Positions 45,287-55,002 of a stretch of 64,000 nt of DNA are shown here, one piece after another (position 1 is the stretch's first letter; every line of letters starts with the position of its first letter). The notes under the pieces were generated by a model. The model did no database searches. It was not told where the DNA came from and saw nothing but the letters and a program-made list of their open reading frames with translations. The position numbers and the translations under genes are program-made. Source of the stretch: Calvatia gigantea (Eukaryota; Basidiomycota; Agaricomycetes; Agaricales; Lycoperdaceae); assembly GCA_025093985.1 (NCBI GenBank), contig JACAAK010000003.1, positions 2,170,001 to 2,234,000 of the forward strand, written 5' to 3'.

Positions 45287-47166
45287 CTAAATTCGTTCCA
45301 CCCCGCTATTGTGCTCGGATTTATCAGAAATAGTGGCAAGCTCGATCTGAGGCGCGTCTTCGGGTTTGGCAACATCGTGAACGCCGATGTCAGGGTGTCC
45401 GTGACGATCCCCAGCAGCAACCGTCATATGGCCGTTCGAGTATACTTTTTCGCCCTCGTACGGGACGAAGGGAGCGGCAGCAAAATCACGCCGAAGTTCG
45501 ATGTAGTCAGTGGCAAATTCGCCATGCTATAGATAGGCTGGTTAAAAGGAGCACAAGACGCAGCCAGCGTATTTATACATACCTCGACTTCATCCATGCC
45601 GAGTGCTTCGCTCGCGGAACCTGCTCTTAGACCGAGACCGGGTACCATATCGATGGCTTTAGCGATGAGAGCCGTGACAACGAAGGTGTAGGTAGCTGCC
45701 GCAAGGACGAAGCATATTTGCTTGTATAGCAAAGCCCAGTTCTTGTTTAGGAAGCCACCTGGAACTGTAGTGTTCACACCATCAAGGGAGATAATGGCCG
45801 AGTCGGCAAAGAAGGCATTGAGAATGAGACCCACGATACCACCGACGGCGTGCTCGGCGAATAAATCAAGGGCGTCGTCGATATGAATGAGGTGTTTAAC
45901 TAGACGAGGACAGGAGTTAGACCTTTACCACAATAAGCTTTACACGAAATACATACCTTTGGTGGCTAAATTGCACAGAGCACCGGAGAGAATACCAGTG
46001 ACGACGGAAGCCCAGGGGTGGAGGTAACCGGACGAGGGGGTAGCTGCGACGAGACCGGCGATGGTGCCAGAGCAAAAACCAACCATACTCCAACGACGCT
46101 CATACCGGTAGTCGAGTAAACACCACACCATTCCACCAAAAGCAGCAGCTAACATAGTATTCCAGATTGCGAAGACCGCACGAAGGTTTGCACCAAATGC
46201 ACTTCCACCATTGAAACCGAGCCACCCGAACCAGAGCATGGAAGCTGTCAGATTCCAATTATGGACTGCAATTATTGAGATAAGATGAGATAACGTACTC
46301 CCGAGGGCGACTAGAGAAACATTATGAGGACGGAAATTCAAAAGCTCCTTCTCCTGGCGGCGACCTAAGACCCAAGAATAGGCAAGACCAGCTACTCCGC
46401 TCCCAATTTCAACAGGCCCGCCACCTATTTCACGCGATGGGCGCGTCCTATAAATAGGACAAACGGCAAAAAAATTGTATGAGGACTAACCGGCGAAGTC
46501 TAGAACCCCCCATTTGAAAGCCCAACCGCCTGCGCCCCAAACCCAATAGGCCAACGGACAATAGACCAATGTCATCCAGCAGAAAATAAAAACCATGGCC
46601 GGTAATACCCGCCCCCGCTCAGCAATGCCACCCATTAGGATACCCGCTGTAACACAACCAAATTCCATCTGGAAGAAGCTGTAGAGAATCGCAGGAACCA
46701 AGGGCGACCCGGGAGACGGTTCGCCAAATACTTTCATTAAGCCAAAGTTGCTGAGATTTCCGATAAAGCCATTATTAGCTGTCGCTGAAAATGCGAGGGA
46801 GTAGCCCCAGAAGAACCATTGGAAGATAACCACTGCATTGCTAGCGATGACAGCCCATATGAGCGAAACTAGGGTAAACTTCGGGTCAGCATGATGCGAT
46901 CTCGAACCCTCAAGGATTACGTACGAGCATTCTTGCGACGCGATAAGCCTGAGTAGAGGAATGCTGGGGAATGAATGGTGTGAGATGGGGTGGCGAAATA
47001 GAAAACAAAATTTACCTAGCCCTGGGACCATGAAAAACACCATAGCACCGGCGATGATAATGAACGATAGATTACCGCCGTCATACCTACGGATGTTAGA
47101 GAAATCGATGAGCCATATGAGTGGGAGAGGCATACTGAGGGGGGCCATCGCCTGGTGCGTTAACAT
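45287..47166 (-). CDS. Ammonium transporter, AMT/MEP family, with Glu at the first pore-His position
   Basis: AMT/MEP proteins are trimeric 11-TM ammonium channels or transporters in the plasma membrane. Spliced exons give YDGGNLSFIIIAGAMVFFMV, PGLAFLYSGLSRRKNA|LSLIW, GFIGNLSNFGLMKVF, LPAMVFIFCWMTLVYCPLAY, LDFAGGGPVEIGSGVAGLA, FNGGSAFGANLRAVFAIWNT, AEHAVGGIVGLILNAFF and a soluble tail. The second pore His is kept (AEHAVGG), but where most family members have VHI this protein has VEI: the codon at 46408-46410 (minus) is GAA. Yeast Mep1 and Mep3 share this Glu, whereas Mep2 has His. The start is inferred: ATG 47166 in a short first exon joined through a 52-nt intron with a CTAAC branch site. 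The end is TAG at 45287-45289. GATA sites upstream fit nitrogen control. Confidence 0.92.
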
Positions 47167-47169
47167 AAT

Positions 47170-48665
47170 TATTAGGCGGGAGATGATAACGTTCACAGTA
47201 GGAACTACGCACGGCGTAACGGGGGAACAGGCTGCATTAGGCTTTTTTAAAAGACACAAAGAGAAATGCCAGCGGGGAGGGGAAAGGGAAGGCGGAAAAC
47301 ATGAAACATAGCCATAGTTGAGTTTATAACGGTTGCGGCCAGCTCTACCAGCGCAAAGATATGGAGTAAGCGGCTATCTGCATATCTAGACTTTCCGCCT
47401 CAACCGGGAGATTAAGAGTGCCTTTCCACTTTCCCGTTCAATGTTCAATGGCAGCGTGTTATCGACGCAACAGAACCCCTGATGTCACACAAGCGTCCAA
47501 GCACTCAGAGCACCACCAGCTTTTTTTTCACTATTCCTTACCTATACTTCCTTGTCAAAGGACCAGACAAGCTGCCTTGTTGGCCTGGATTGGGCTCAGA
47601 GGTGCCTTATCAGAGGTGATGCGGAACGAGATACCAATTATGTATGAGACCAGTTGCAACGTCTTAGACACAAAGATAAGGACTTTTCCGAATTTCGAAA
47701 TCTGGGTATCGTCGCTTCAGGGCCACCGGACGTGTGTCAACAAAGATAAGCGGAGTGCCCAGAGGAACTTTATCTTAATTCAGAATTCGATCACGCATTT
47801 TGATCACGGGATTCCTATCGAGCCAATCGCATTGCAAGCCAGTGGCGAGGCCTGGAGTAGAGAGAGATAAGAAACCTCCAACAAGCAAGGAGGGGTATCA
47901 ATGAAAACATTTATCTCCAAAGAACCAGATGTGGTCTGATGTAGTGTTGTAAGAAATAGGATTGGTCTTCTAGGTCCCCAGACGCAGTTCCAAAGGACTT
48001 TGGAGCCCCTAAACCGACACCTGGGGCTTTGTGGGGTGATATCGAAAAGAATCGAAACCGTTCAGTCAGTACGTTCAAATAATACGTACCGTGAACTTCC
48101 GAACCCGGAAGGCGTCGGAATATACCACAGCGTCAGGATCTGCAATCGGCCGATCAGTCCGTTAGCACCTGCGGATTTAATCCACATCATACCAGGCGAT
48201 GGATTGCGAGGAGTCAGTGTTGCACGCTCAGAGCTTCGGCCTGCCATGATTCGGCCTGCCACTTGAATGTTCACGCGGAGCTAAGAAGTCTTTGCCTACA
48301 GAAAATCCTGCTTCTTTTGGAAAGGCAAGCTGCCTTATGTTGACATCGGTTTCCCGAGCTGACCAGATCGACGGATTCCCGAAATGATGTTGCTCCCATG
48401 TCTATAGCTCGTCTTCCCAGCCTGACGCAGCATCTAAATGTTGCTGTTGGACATCAGACCGTTTATGTCCATTGTTCATATCGGACGAAAACATCCTGTG
48501 AGAGAAACAAGACATGTGTAGCAGTCTTGTGAAGTCCTAGTACAGAGAGTTTAGTCGAGTATAAGTACCGGAGGGAGTTTCTTGCCAGGCAGAGTGCTCT
48601 CGACCACTAGATCTACAAAAGCTACTCACATTCGCTTCGTCGCAGACTCCCAATCAGCGATCAAG
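47170..48665. other. Gene-poor 1.5-kb region, apart from the GATA cluster
   Basis: A 150-codon frame at 47418-47870 and an 88-codon frame at 48000-48266 show no family features, domain pattern or intron logic, so I do not call them genes. The first overlaps the GATA cluster. No tRNA or rRNA signature was recognised. The region is probably the ammonium transporter promoter plus the upstream part of the candidate gene at 48666. Confidence 0.4.
47607..47915. promoter_or_regulatory. Cluster of six GATAA/TTATC sites upstream of the ammonium transporter gene
   Basis: The sites are TTATC 47607-47611, GATAA 47675-47679, GATAA 47745-47749, TTATC 47770-47774, GATAA 47866-47870 and TTATC 47911-47915. 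Two sit in identical 10-mers CAAAGATAAG at 47671-47680 and 47741-47750. One more GATAA lies at 47185-47189, about 20 bp before the chosen start. Nitrogen-regulating GATA factors (AreA/Nit2/Gln3 family) bind paired GATA sites in fungal ammonium permease promoters. The cluster is 440-750 bp upstream of the start. Confidence 0.6.
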
Positions 48666-49073
48666 ATGTCTTCTCAACCAAGTGCAAGCTCGGTATGTGC
48701 CTTCATTAGGCTCCAGCTCCGTTATGTTTCGACCAATCGCCTGCTTGCGTTCTCAATTACGACAGATACGTCAACGGAACCTTGACCTCCCAACCATTCA
48801 GTCTCTTCGTGCCCAAGCAGTCCAAAGTCCTCAACCTCGTGGGTATTGATAACTGGGTGTGCTCCGACCACTGACACCAGTCGCACAGAAATCCAAGCAC
48901 AACGGCAAGGATCAGACAGACGATAAGGTAATCTAAAATGCCTATAGCACAAAAGGCGTACTGACAACGCGTTATACTAGACAAAGAGCAAGATAATTTC
49001 CAAGATGGTGGGCAATTCCAAAGCGGCATCGGCTCGGGCACCACCAGCAAAGTGCCAATACGTGTTCCTATGA
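48666..49073 (+). CDS. Candidate small basic protein, four exons, 79 residues
   Basis: Exons 48666-48692, 48766-48838, 48881-48927 and 48981-49073 total 240 nt and join to an open frame of 79 codons plus TGA. Introns of 73, 42 and 53 nt have GT..AG ends: donors GTATGT, GTGGGT and GTAATC. CTGAC branch-site-like motifs occur in introns 2 (CCACTGACACC) and 3 (GTACTGACAAC) at the right distance from the acceptor. The protein starts MSSQPSASS, continues IRQRNLDLPTIQSLRAQ, then a Lys-rich part (KSKHNGKDQTDDK, TKSKIISKMVGNSKAA) and ends AKCQYVFL. It shows no known domain, signal peptide or CaaX box. The model is built from splice logic only; it could be non-coding or part of another transcript. Intron 2 is short. 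Confidence 0.4.
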
Positions 49074-49315
49074 GGATGGGTAATGGGGTGAAATGCGGCG
49101 TCCAGAGTGGTCCAGGGTCATTTGTAAAATAGTATTGCAACTATGAACAGCTCGAGACGAAGTATAAAAATAAAAAAAAAGATAGGACGAAGTAGAATTG
49201 TGCTTCACGTCCAAAGATCGGGGGCAAGGGAATTCTAGAAACAACACGTGTCACTCGGGATCGGTGCACGATCTTCCACGATCTAAAGCTTCAACTTCGA
49301 ACTTATGCTGCTACA

Positions 49316-50092
49316 ATGGCGTTGCCTCCAATCTTCTACTATGTCTTCCGTCTACCACTACCTTATTCTCCGGCTCTCCAACTACAAGAAACGATCCATC
49401 GTGCACAATTAGCTCTCCGTCGTGCAAATGCGCACAAGGACATCCTACTCCTCCTTCAACACCGTCCAGTCTATACTGCAGGTCGTCGTCAGAGCGTTTC
49501 GTCTGTTGAGGATGAACAACCATATGTCGCACGTATGGGCGCGGATTTTGTGCTATCATCTCGAGGTGGTCAACTGACCTACCATGGTCCTGGTCAAATA
49601 GTTGGATACCCCTTGATGGACCTATCTCGGCTTACACCAGTCATGGGCGCAAAAAACTATGTCTGTATCATGCAAAAAATGCTCGAGCGATATATCCGAG
49701 AGAGCCACGGGTTGCCACATACTCCATCTGAACATACAGGTGTTTTTCTAGATCCCATGACAAAAGTTGCCAGCATTGGGGTGCAGATCAGACATCGATT
49801 GACATCTCATGGGTTCGCGTTAAATATTACTCGGGAACCGCTCGCGTGGTTCAATCAAGTCGTTGCGTGTGGGTTAGATGACGTTAAGGCGGGGAGCGTG
49901 GAGAGTGCTACCAACAAGCCGACTAACATAGTCAAAGAATTTGAGAATATTGTTGGTGCGTTCGGCCGTGCATACGATAGGGAGATGGTTGCACTCGAAC
50001 CTAGAAAGGACGGAGAGATTGGGGAGGCTATTCTTTCAATGGAGGCAGAAGCAGTACTGGCAGGATCATGGCTGAGAGCACCCAGCTTGTGA
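49316..50092 (+). CDS. LIP2: Octanoyl-[ACP]:protein N-octanoyltransferase (LipB/Lip2)
   Basis: The enzyme moves octanoate from mitochondrial acyl-carrier protein to lipoyl domains, the first step of protein lipoylation. It is a single-exon gene of 258 codons. Family motifs are clear: ILLLLQHRPVYTAGRRQ, the substrate block SSRGGQLTYHGPGQIVGYPL, LPHTPSEHTGVFL, VASIGVQIRHRLTSHGFALN with the catalytic Lys just before VASIGV, and the nucleophile Cys in QVVACGLDDV. The N-terminus (MALPPIFYYVFRLPLPYSPA) has few charges and could aid mitochondrial import, though it is not a classical amphipathic presequence. It has a complete length and every catalytic residue. The ATG 49316 is the first in frame. 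Confidence 0.93.
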   Translation: MALPPIFYYVFRLPLPYSPALQLQETIHRAQLALRRANAHKDILLLLQHRPVYTAGRRQSVSSVEDEQPYVARMGADFVLSSRGGQLTYHGPGQIVGYPLMDLSRLTPVMGAKNYVCIMQKMLERYIRESHGLPHTPSEHTGVFLDPMTKVASIGVQIRHRLTSHGFALNITREPLAWFNQVVACGLDDVKAGSVESATNKPTNIVKEFENIVGAFGRAYDREMVALEPRKDGEIGEAILSMEAEAVLAGSWLRAPSL

Positions 50093-50275
50093 ACTCTTGT
50101 TGTATTCGTTGTACGTCTGTCCATAGAGCTCGTAGAGTCCCGAATCCCGATTGACTGGAATGGACGTTAAATCTGTTGTGGGAGGCAAGTTCTATTCTTA
50201 GTTTTCTTGGCAAGTTCCGGTCACCACCACACACCCATTTGTACCGCAGTCCATATTATCCCACAAGCCCTTATC

Positions 50276-50938
50276 ATGCGCTTTCTCGTCCTCGGAGGGA
50301 CAGGCCCATGTGGGGTCCTCCTGATTCGTGAACTACTCTCCAAATATCCCTCGGGTGTCATCGTTATTTATGCCCGGAGTCCCCACAAGCTGCCATCTGA
50401 CCTCAATAACACCTCTTATCCCACACTCCTTGTTATCAAAGGAGACCTCACTGACAGAGAAGCGGTCGAGGGGGCTCTAGAAGGGGTTGACGTCGTCCTC
50501 TCGGCACTTGGTCCTGCCTTCGGACAACCAAGTAACACTCCCCTCGCCAGGGGCTACGAGCTCGTCATCGATGCCATGCACAAGCATGGAGTCAAACGTC
50601 TCATTGCGCTCGGCACGACATCCATTACCGACCCCGCGGACAAATCCAGCTTGGTGTATTCCTTCCTGATTAACGTTGTCAAGACAGGAGCAAGGTCTGC
50701 ATACAATGACATCGTTGCTGTCGGAAATACCATCCGAGGCAAGGGCCGAGATCTGGACTGGACAATTGTCCGTGTCCCGGTTTTGACGAATGGTGGTTCC
50801 ACCGATGTGATTGTTGGGTATGTTGGTGATGGGAAGGTTAAAACGACCCTTCCCCGCAGAGCTTTTGCCGAATTTGCCGTTGAAGAGATTAAGAAGCGAC
50901 ATTGGGTGAAAAAGGCACCTCTTCTCACTTCGAGCTAG
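50276..50938 (+). CDS. Atypical short-chain dehydrogenase-like NAD(P)-binding protein (NmrA/BLVRB-like)
   Basis: A Rossmann fold starts at once: MRFLVLGGTGPCGVLLIREL has the GGTGxxG dinucleotide motif. It is followed by VIVIYARSPHKLP (the Arg suggests NADP preference), VIKGDLTDREAVEGALEGVD and VVLSALGP. Later blocks are HGVKRLIALGTTSI and LDWTIVRVPVLTNG, characteristic of NAD(P)-binding domain 10 proteins. It is 220 codons, a single exon, ending LLTSS-stop at 50938. There is no classical YxxxK pair. The frame is open 23 codons upstream to 50207, but that part has no conserved features, so the ATG at 50276 is preferred. Substrate unknown. It follows LIP2 by 184 bp on the same strand. Confidence 0.85.
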   Translation: MRFLVLGGTGPCGVLLIRELLSKYPSGVIVIYARSPHKLPSDLNNTSYPTLLVIKGDLTDREAVEGALEGVDVVLSALGPAFGQPSNTPLARGYELVIDAMHKHGVKRLIALGTTSITDPADKSSLVYSFLINVVKTGARSAYNDIVAVGNTIRGKGRDLDWTIVRVPVLTNGGSTDVIVGYVGDGKVKTTLPRRAFAEFAVEEIKKRHWVKKAPLLTSS

Positions 50939-51098
50939 AGCTTAGGGCCGTCAGTTTTGTTTTCCTGCATGTACAATCTTAGCGACCTCGTGTTTCTAAC
51001 TTTAAACCAATTGGCTCTAATTCTATGTTCTACGGACACCATTAGCTCCTGATACAGGTCACATCATCTATTTCTACCCCATCTTCAAGAGCTCATCG

Positions 51099-52290
51099 TT
51101 AGATCCCCCAGTCTGCGACCTTTAATAGATCTTCCCATTTGAACTCGTTCGGTGTTTCGTGGAAGGCTTTCACAAGCTTTTCTTCTCCATCATCTCCATT
51201 ACCCCACAAGTAGAATTTCTGCATCATCATGGAGAGTTGCTGCGCATCCTCTTGGCTTAACATGTAATTGGCACTGGCACTGGATCTCGGTGTGATCTCT
51301 CCACGCAACAGGACCAAACCATGTGGATGAGCTAGGTCGGTGTAATTCGTGAGTACGAGGTACGGGGTCGCAAATGTGTTCCGCAGCTTGTATTCTTCTA
51401 GCGGTGTGAAAAGGACTGTCGAAACCTTGGGATTCGGGCTTTCGGACGAAGAAGGTTTGGCGAAGGGATCTTCGTTTGGGAGTGGGACAAGAGGAGCGTC
51501 ATAGAAATTCCATTGCATGAAGTAGAATTCGTATGCACTCTGTTTCTCACTCTCCGTATGTGGAGCCGAGGAGTTCATCGGACGGCGGATAGGCACAACA
51601 AATGTGGGATATTTCTCTGCAACGGCCGACATTTTCTTGTATAAGTCCAGAGGAATGGCAGCGCAGAGATATCCGCGACCTGTTCCCCCTGACCGTGACA
51701 TATGATATGCATTCCATAGGTCCGTGATCTGTTCTGGAGTGTGAGGCATGGAGAGCACTTTGGAGATATTAAAGATGCTTGACAACGGCTGAATGTGTGG
51801 TGCTTAACATCGGTCTTTACTCCGAAAAAAAGGTGTCACACCTTGACTGGGGAACTGTCCTTGCGCAGTTTGTCAGGGAATTTTGTGGACGCGAAGCCTG
51901 GTGTCGGACTGTCGGACGACGCTTCTTGTCGGTTTTTCTGGGCAGCGAAGACAGCCTCCCACTCCTCCCGCCGTCGCCGCTGCTCCTCCTCTTGATCTTG
52001 TTTTGCCTTTTCTTTGAGCTCCGTTATGGTCAATCCCTTCCTAGACAATGTCGCAAGAATAATTTTTTAGGGACAAATCTTTCCAACAACCAGACGGTCA
52101 ATTGAGCCTTCGAGCCCGGTGCAACTTACTCGGTTGCAACTCGGCGTAATTTTTCTGCGTATTTCGATTCATGATCAACCTTGACGGTGTAACCGCGTGC
52201 AATGGCGCTTTTGGAGCCCCATGCCTTGTTCGTCCTAGGGAGGTGGCGTATACATGAGCTAAAGACCAGTCGAGAAATTTGGTGGGCCAT
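51099..52290 (-). CDS. ATP11: F1-ATPase assembly chaperone Atp11
   Basis: Atp11 binds the free beta subunit of mitochondrial F1 and prevents aggregation during ATP synthase assembly. From the ATG at 52290, the N-terminus is basic with Ser and hydrophobic residues (MAHQISRLVFSSCIRHLPRT), consistent with a mitochondrial presequence. Two short introns follow (about 52050-52130 and 51780-51835). Exon 2 is a highly charged helix (LKEKAKQDQEEEQRRRREE). Exon 3 has the family core: LSSIFNISKVLSMPHTPEQI, SGGTGRGYLCAAIPLDLYKK, KYPTFVVPIRR, YEFYFMQWNFYD, RNTFATPYLVLTNYTDLAHP and HGLVLLRGEIT. The stop is at 51099-51101. The length of about 300 residues fits the family. Confidence 0.92.
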
Positions 52291-52438
52291 GTTTGTTGGT
52301 CGTGCCAGGTTCCGGTTCCGTTTGTTTCAATGCGTTATTTGCCTCTGTTGGATGCAGGGTCTGATAGGACAAGTGTGATATCACATCAATGCATCAACAA
52401 TTAAGCTTAAGTACACTAGGCTCAAAATGACCCCTAAA

Positions 52439-52942
52439 CTATTTGTTCAGTTCTTTCTTCATGTCTTCCTTGGCTTTCTGTGCGCCTTTTGCAGCCTTGA
52501 AACCAATTAGAAACAGAACTTACTAGGAGAGAGAAAAGAGCATACATGATCTGCCTTTTTTGCGGTGTAATCCTTCCCTTCTTCCACACTCCGTTCAGCA
52601 TCCTCTGCTGTACCCTCTGTTGTAAAACAAATACTTAAGTCCAGGCATAAATTCCGCCGAGGGTCCACAAACCTAGCTTCTCCTTCGTCGCGTAAGTCAC
52701 CTTTTCACCAGTGTCAATAGCCGAAGCAAGGCCTTTGCCAACCTTCATGTTGACCTGATGGATACGAAGTCAGTAGACGTACATGGACCTTGTAGCACCG
52801 AGCTTGCCTTGTGTCCCAACTCTTTCACCTTCTCCCCCATCGTTTCTCGCGCAATCGGGCTACCATGGAGTTGTCTCGTCATAGGAATAATGGTTCCACG
52901 AAGGGCGACCGAGCACGATGAGCAAGTAATGCGAGTAATCAT
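52439..52942 (-). CDS. Small LEA-like helical protein with a mitochondrial-type N-terminus
   Basis: Spliced exons give a protein of about 110 residues. The N-terminus MITRITCSSCSVALRGTIIP lacks acidic residues and looks like a mitochondrial targeting sequence. The mature part is very polar and helical with LEA group-3-like periodicity: ETMGEKVKELGHK, KVGKGLASAIDTGEKVTYAT, KEKLEGTAEDAERSVEEGKD and YTAKKADHAAKGAQKAKEDM, ending KKELNK-stop at 52439-52441. LEA-type proteins protect membranes and proteins during drying or freezing; a stress role is inferred only from composition. The first intron can be spliced with a GT donor (GTGCTA, 44 nt) or a GC donor (GCAAGC, 53 nt), both in phase, differing by Ala-Ser-Ser. 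Yeast has no obvious counterpart that I know of. Confidence 0.6.
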
Positions 52943-53708
52943 GTTGCACCAATACAGACGAGTGCTGAGGTGGTTAGCAAAGTAATTCTGAGGCGCATGT
53001 TAGCTGTGCTAGCGATCATTATGTATAGGCTGCGTTGACTATGACGTCGATGAGGAGAGGGCGGAGCTTAAAGCGAATGTGTGGGAATTCGCCATGAACA
53101 GACTGCCTTGAAGAGCTCGGAGCCAACTGTGATAGCCGCGATGGCCGATTAACGACCAATGACCGATGGTTAGTCAGTTTCGTGAGCGAAATTGGGTTGG
53201 TCTGAAGAATAAACAAAAAACTTAGATACTCAGAATGCCTGCAAGAATCACTATCTCCCTGAAAGTCAAACAGGGAGCCACCACCCATCCAGCAGCAAGG
53301 CATTACGGGAAACAGACGGGTTCACCCTAGGTGCTTGGAATAAGCAAAAGAACCAAAGTAGCTGGAATGAGAGTCTAAAAGGTATGTGGGTCTATGGGAA
53401 GAGGGCCGCAAAATTTAGGAGATCAGGAGTCCGTCTGTATGGAAGACTACTCATGCACCATGGGCGCGACGGCGGGATAGGTGCAAGTTACCGTACTTCG
53501 CCCTTAAGCAGAGGTTAACCGGAAGTATCAAGAAGTAGACGGTATATTTCCACGATCGTATGTATTCGTCAGAGCCATTGAGACGGAAACACTGAGAATA
53601 GTGACGGTATAAGATAGTATTGGATTGGGCTGGCTTCTAAATGGGTGCGTTAGCTGGGTCGTCAGACTCACCTTGATGAAAAGGTACCCACGATCAAGAA
53701 ATCTGGCT
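52943..53708. other. Intergenic region, promoter of the LEA-like gene
   Basis: This 766-bp stretch has several short antisense frames (for example 53019-53303) with no family features. It should contain the LEA-like gene promoter and the 3' flank of the single-pass membrane gene. No repeat or RNA gene is recognised. Confidence 0.35.
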
Positions 53709-54462
53709 CTATGACAGATATGCCACATTTACCGTCGTTTCGTGCCCTGTGACGGTGGGAGCGGGGTCACTAATTCCACTCCCACTCCCGCTTGATGCTC
53801 CTACGTCACCTATTTCATAGGCAGGCGGTTCACCCAAATAACCTCTTCCAGAAGCGTCCGAGGATGACGGGGCTCAAGTAGGAGCCGTTATGGGGAATGT
53901 CAAAGCCGAATTTTGTCCATGTAGAGAGGGCGCTGTTGGTGTTGTTTCAAACGCTGCTGGTTGAGTGATATCCCGTTCGGATTTTCTTTTCCTCCGCCAG
54001 AGAAGTCCAAGCGTTATTGCGATGATAAAAGCCAAGCCTCCGATGGTACCTCCAACGATCGCGCCCACCGGAGCGGGGGGATATCGAATTTGGGTCCTGT
54101 GAATTGTCATCGTAGCTGAAATTTTGATCAGTTACTAAAAACGAAATATGCTTGTGCGCTGCTCACGTGTAGACGATTGCGTCGAGCAGCATCAAGGATT
54201 TGGCACCATCAACATGGCCATTCTGAAACGTAAGATCATGGAGACCATGAGGTAGGAAAGGGGCCGAAAAGACTGTTACGTTGTAATCGTAGCCGGCTGT
54301 TCCGGGAGCTGGTTTAGAGAAGGTGTCGATGACTGACCCATTAATATAGAAGGACATGTCGCTGTTTCCTGTAGGTGAACTTGTGGTTCGTGCTAGTGCG
54401 CAAAACGGAAGGGTAAGGCAGAGGGCGAGGTTAGATTTTAAGTGGTGCAGACGCATATTCAT
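53709..54462 (-). pseudogene. Single-pass membrane protein with an in-frame TGA in its cytoplasmic tail (pseudogene or readthrough candidate)
   Basis: From ATG 54462: a hydrophobic leader (MRLHHLKSNLALCLTLPFCA), a short extracellular part (SDMSFYINGSVIDTFSKPAP, GYDYNVTVFSAPFLPHGLHD, LTFQNGHVDGAKSLMLLDAI), an intron near 54111-54165, and a membrane span (VGAIVGGTIGGLAFIIAITL) followed by RRKRKSERD. The frame meets TGA at 53874-53876 after FPITAPT. The same frame then stays open for 54 more codons with coding-like sequence (APSSSDASGRGYLGEPPAYE, IGDVGASSGSGSGISDPAPT) to TAG at 53709-53711. LGEPPAYE is typical of tails of this basidiomycete membrane-protein type. I found no GT-AG intron removing the TGA in phase. 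The extracellular part is about half the length I expect for the family, so the gene may be decaying. A sequencing error or stop-codon readthrough remains possible. Confidence 0.6.
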
Positions 54463-55002
54463 TCATTTATAGCAAGAGTGCAACAGAGGTGGGTGGCTTG
54501 TTGTTGGAGCGGCAACGGCCTGATGATGCGCTTGCTCATGCCATCTCCTTTTGTTAACCAGCGCTGAAATTTGAAACACGGGCTGTGTTCAATTATCGTT
54601 GGAATTCTTGGGAGAGCTTTGTAGGATGTTGAAGTGCTCGACAACTTGGTTAGCATCAGTGGGATCGCCAGGCACAATCGTCGTTGTGATCCAAGTTCAT
54701 GGACCGGAGATTCCGGGTGGGGTAAGACAGTAATGAATTCCTCAGCGAGGATAGTACAAGAGATATTGGACGACATCACTCAAATAAAGACGGGCGATAT
54801 GGTGCGTATCAGGCAACCAGCGGCTGAGGCACCAACACAAAAAAGTCAAGTGAGGTGGTCAAATGAATGAGAAATTTGTTCCCACGCGTTGATTGGGTAG
54901 AGGAAAGAAATGTTTTGTGAGTGGTGTCATACTTGAAATACTACTTAGTTCGCCTTCCAGGGTTTGTTGCGGACATCCACCCATCGTTCATCCTCTCTCA
55001 GA
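54463..55002. promoter_or_regulatory. Divergent intergenic region upstream of ERG5
   Basis: This 540-bp region lies between the interrupted membrane-protein gene and ERG5. The minus strand has a short segment reading WITTTIVPGDPTDANQVVEH (near 54640-54700) that could be a remnant exon of the membrane-protein gene, but I cannot join it in frame. Confidence 0.35.

Noticed and set aside
47418..47870. 150-codon plus-strand frame as a gene
   Set aside because: It has no family features, no splice logic and an unremarkable composition, and it overlaps the GATA-site cluster. Treated as chance.
48666..49073. Small four-exon candidate as a mating pheromone precursor
   Set aside because: The product ends AKCQYVFL, with Cys six residues from the end, so it lacks a CaaX box, and no receptor gene is nearby.
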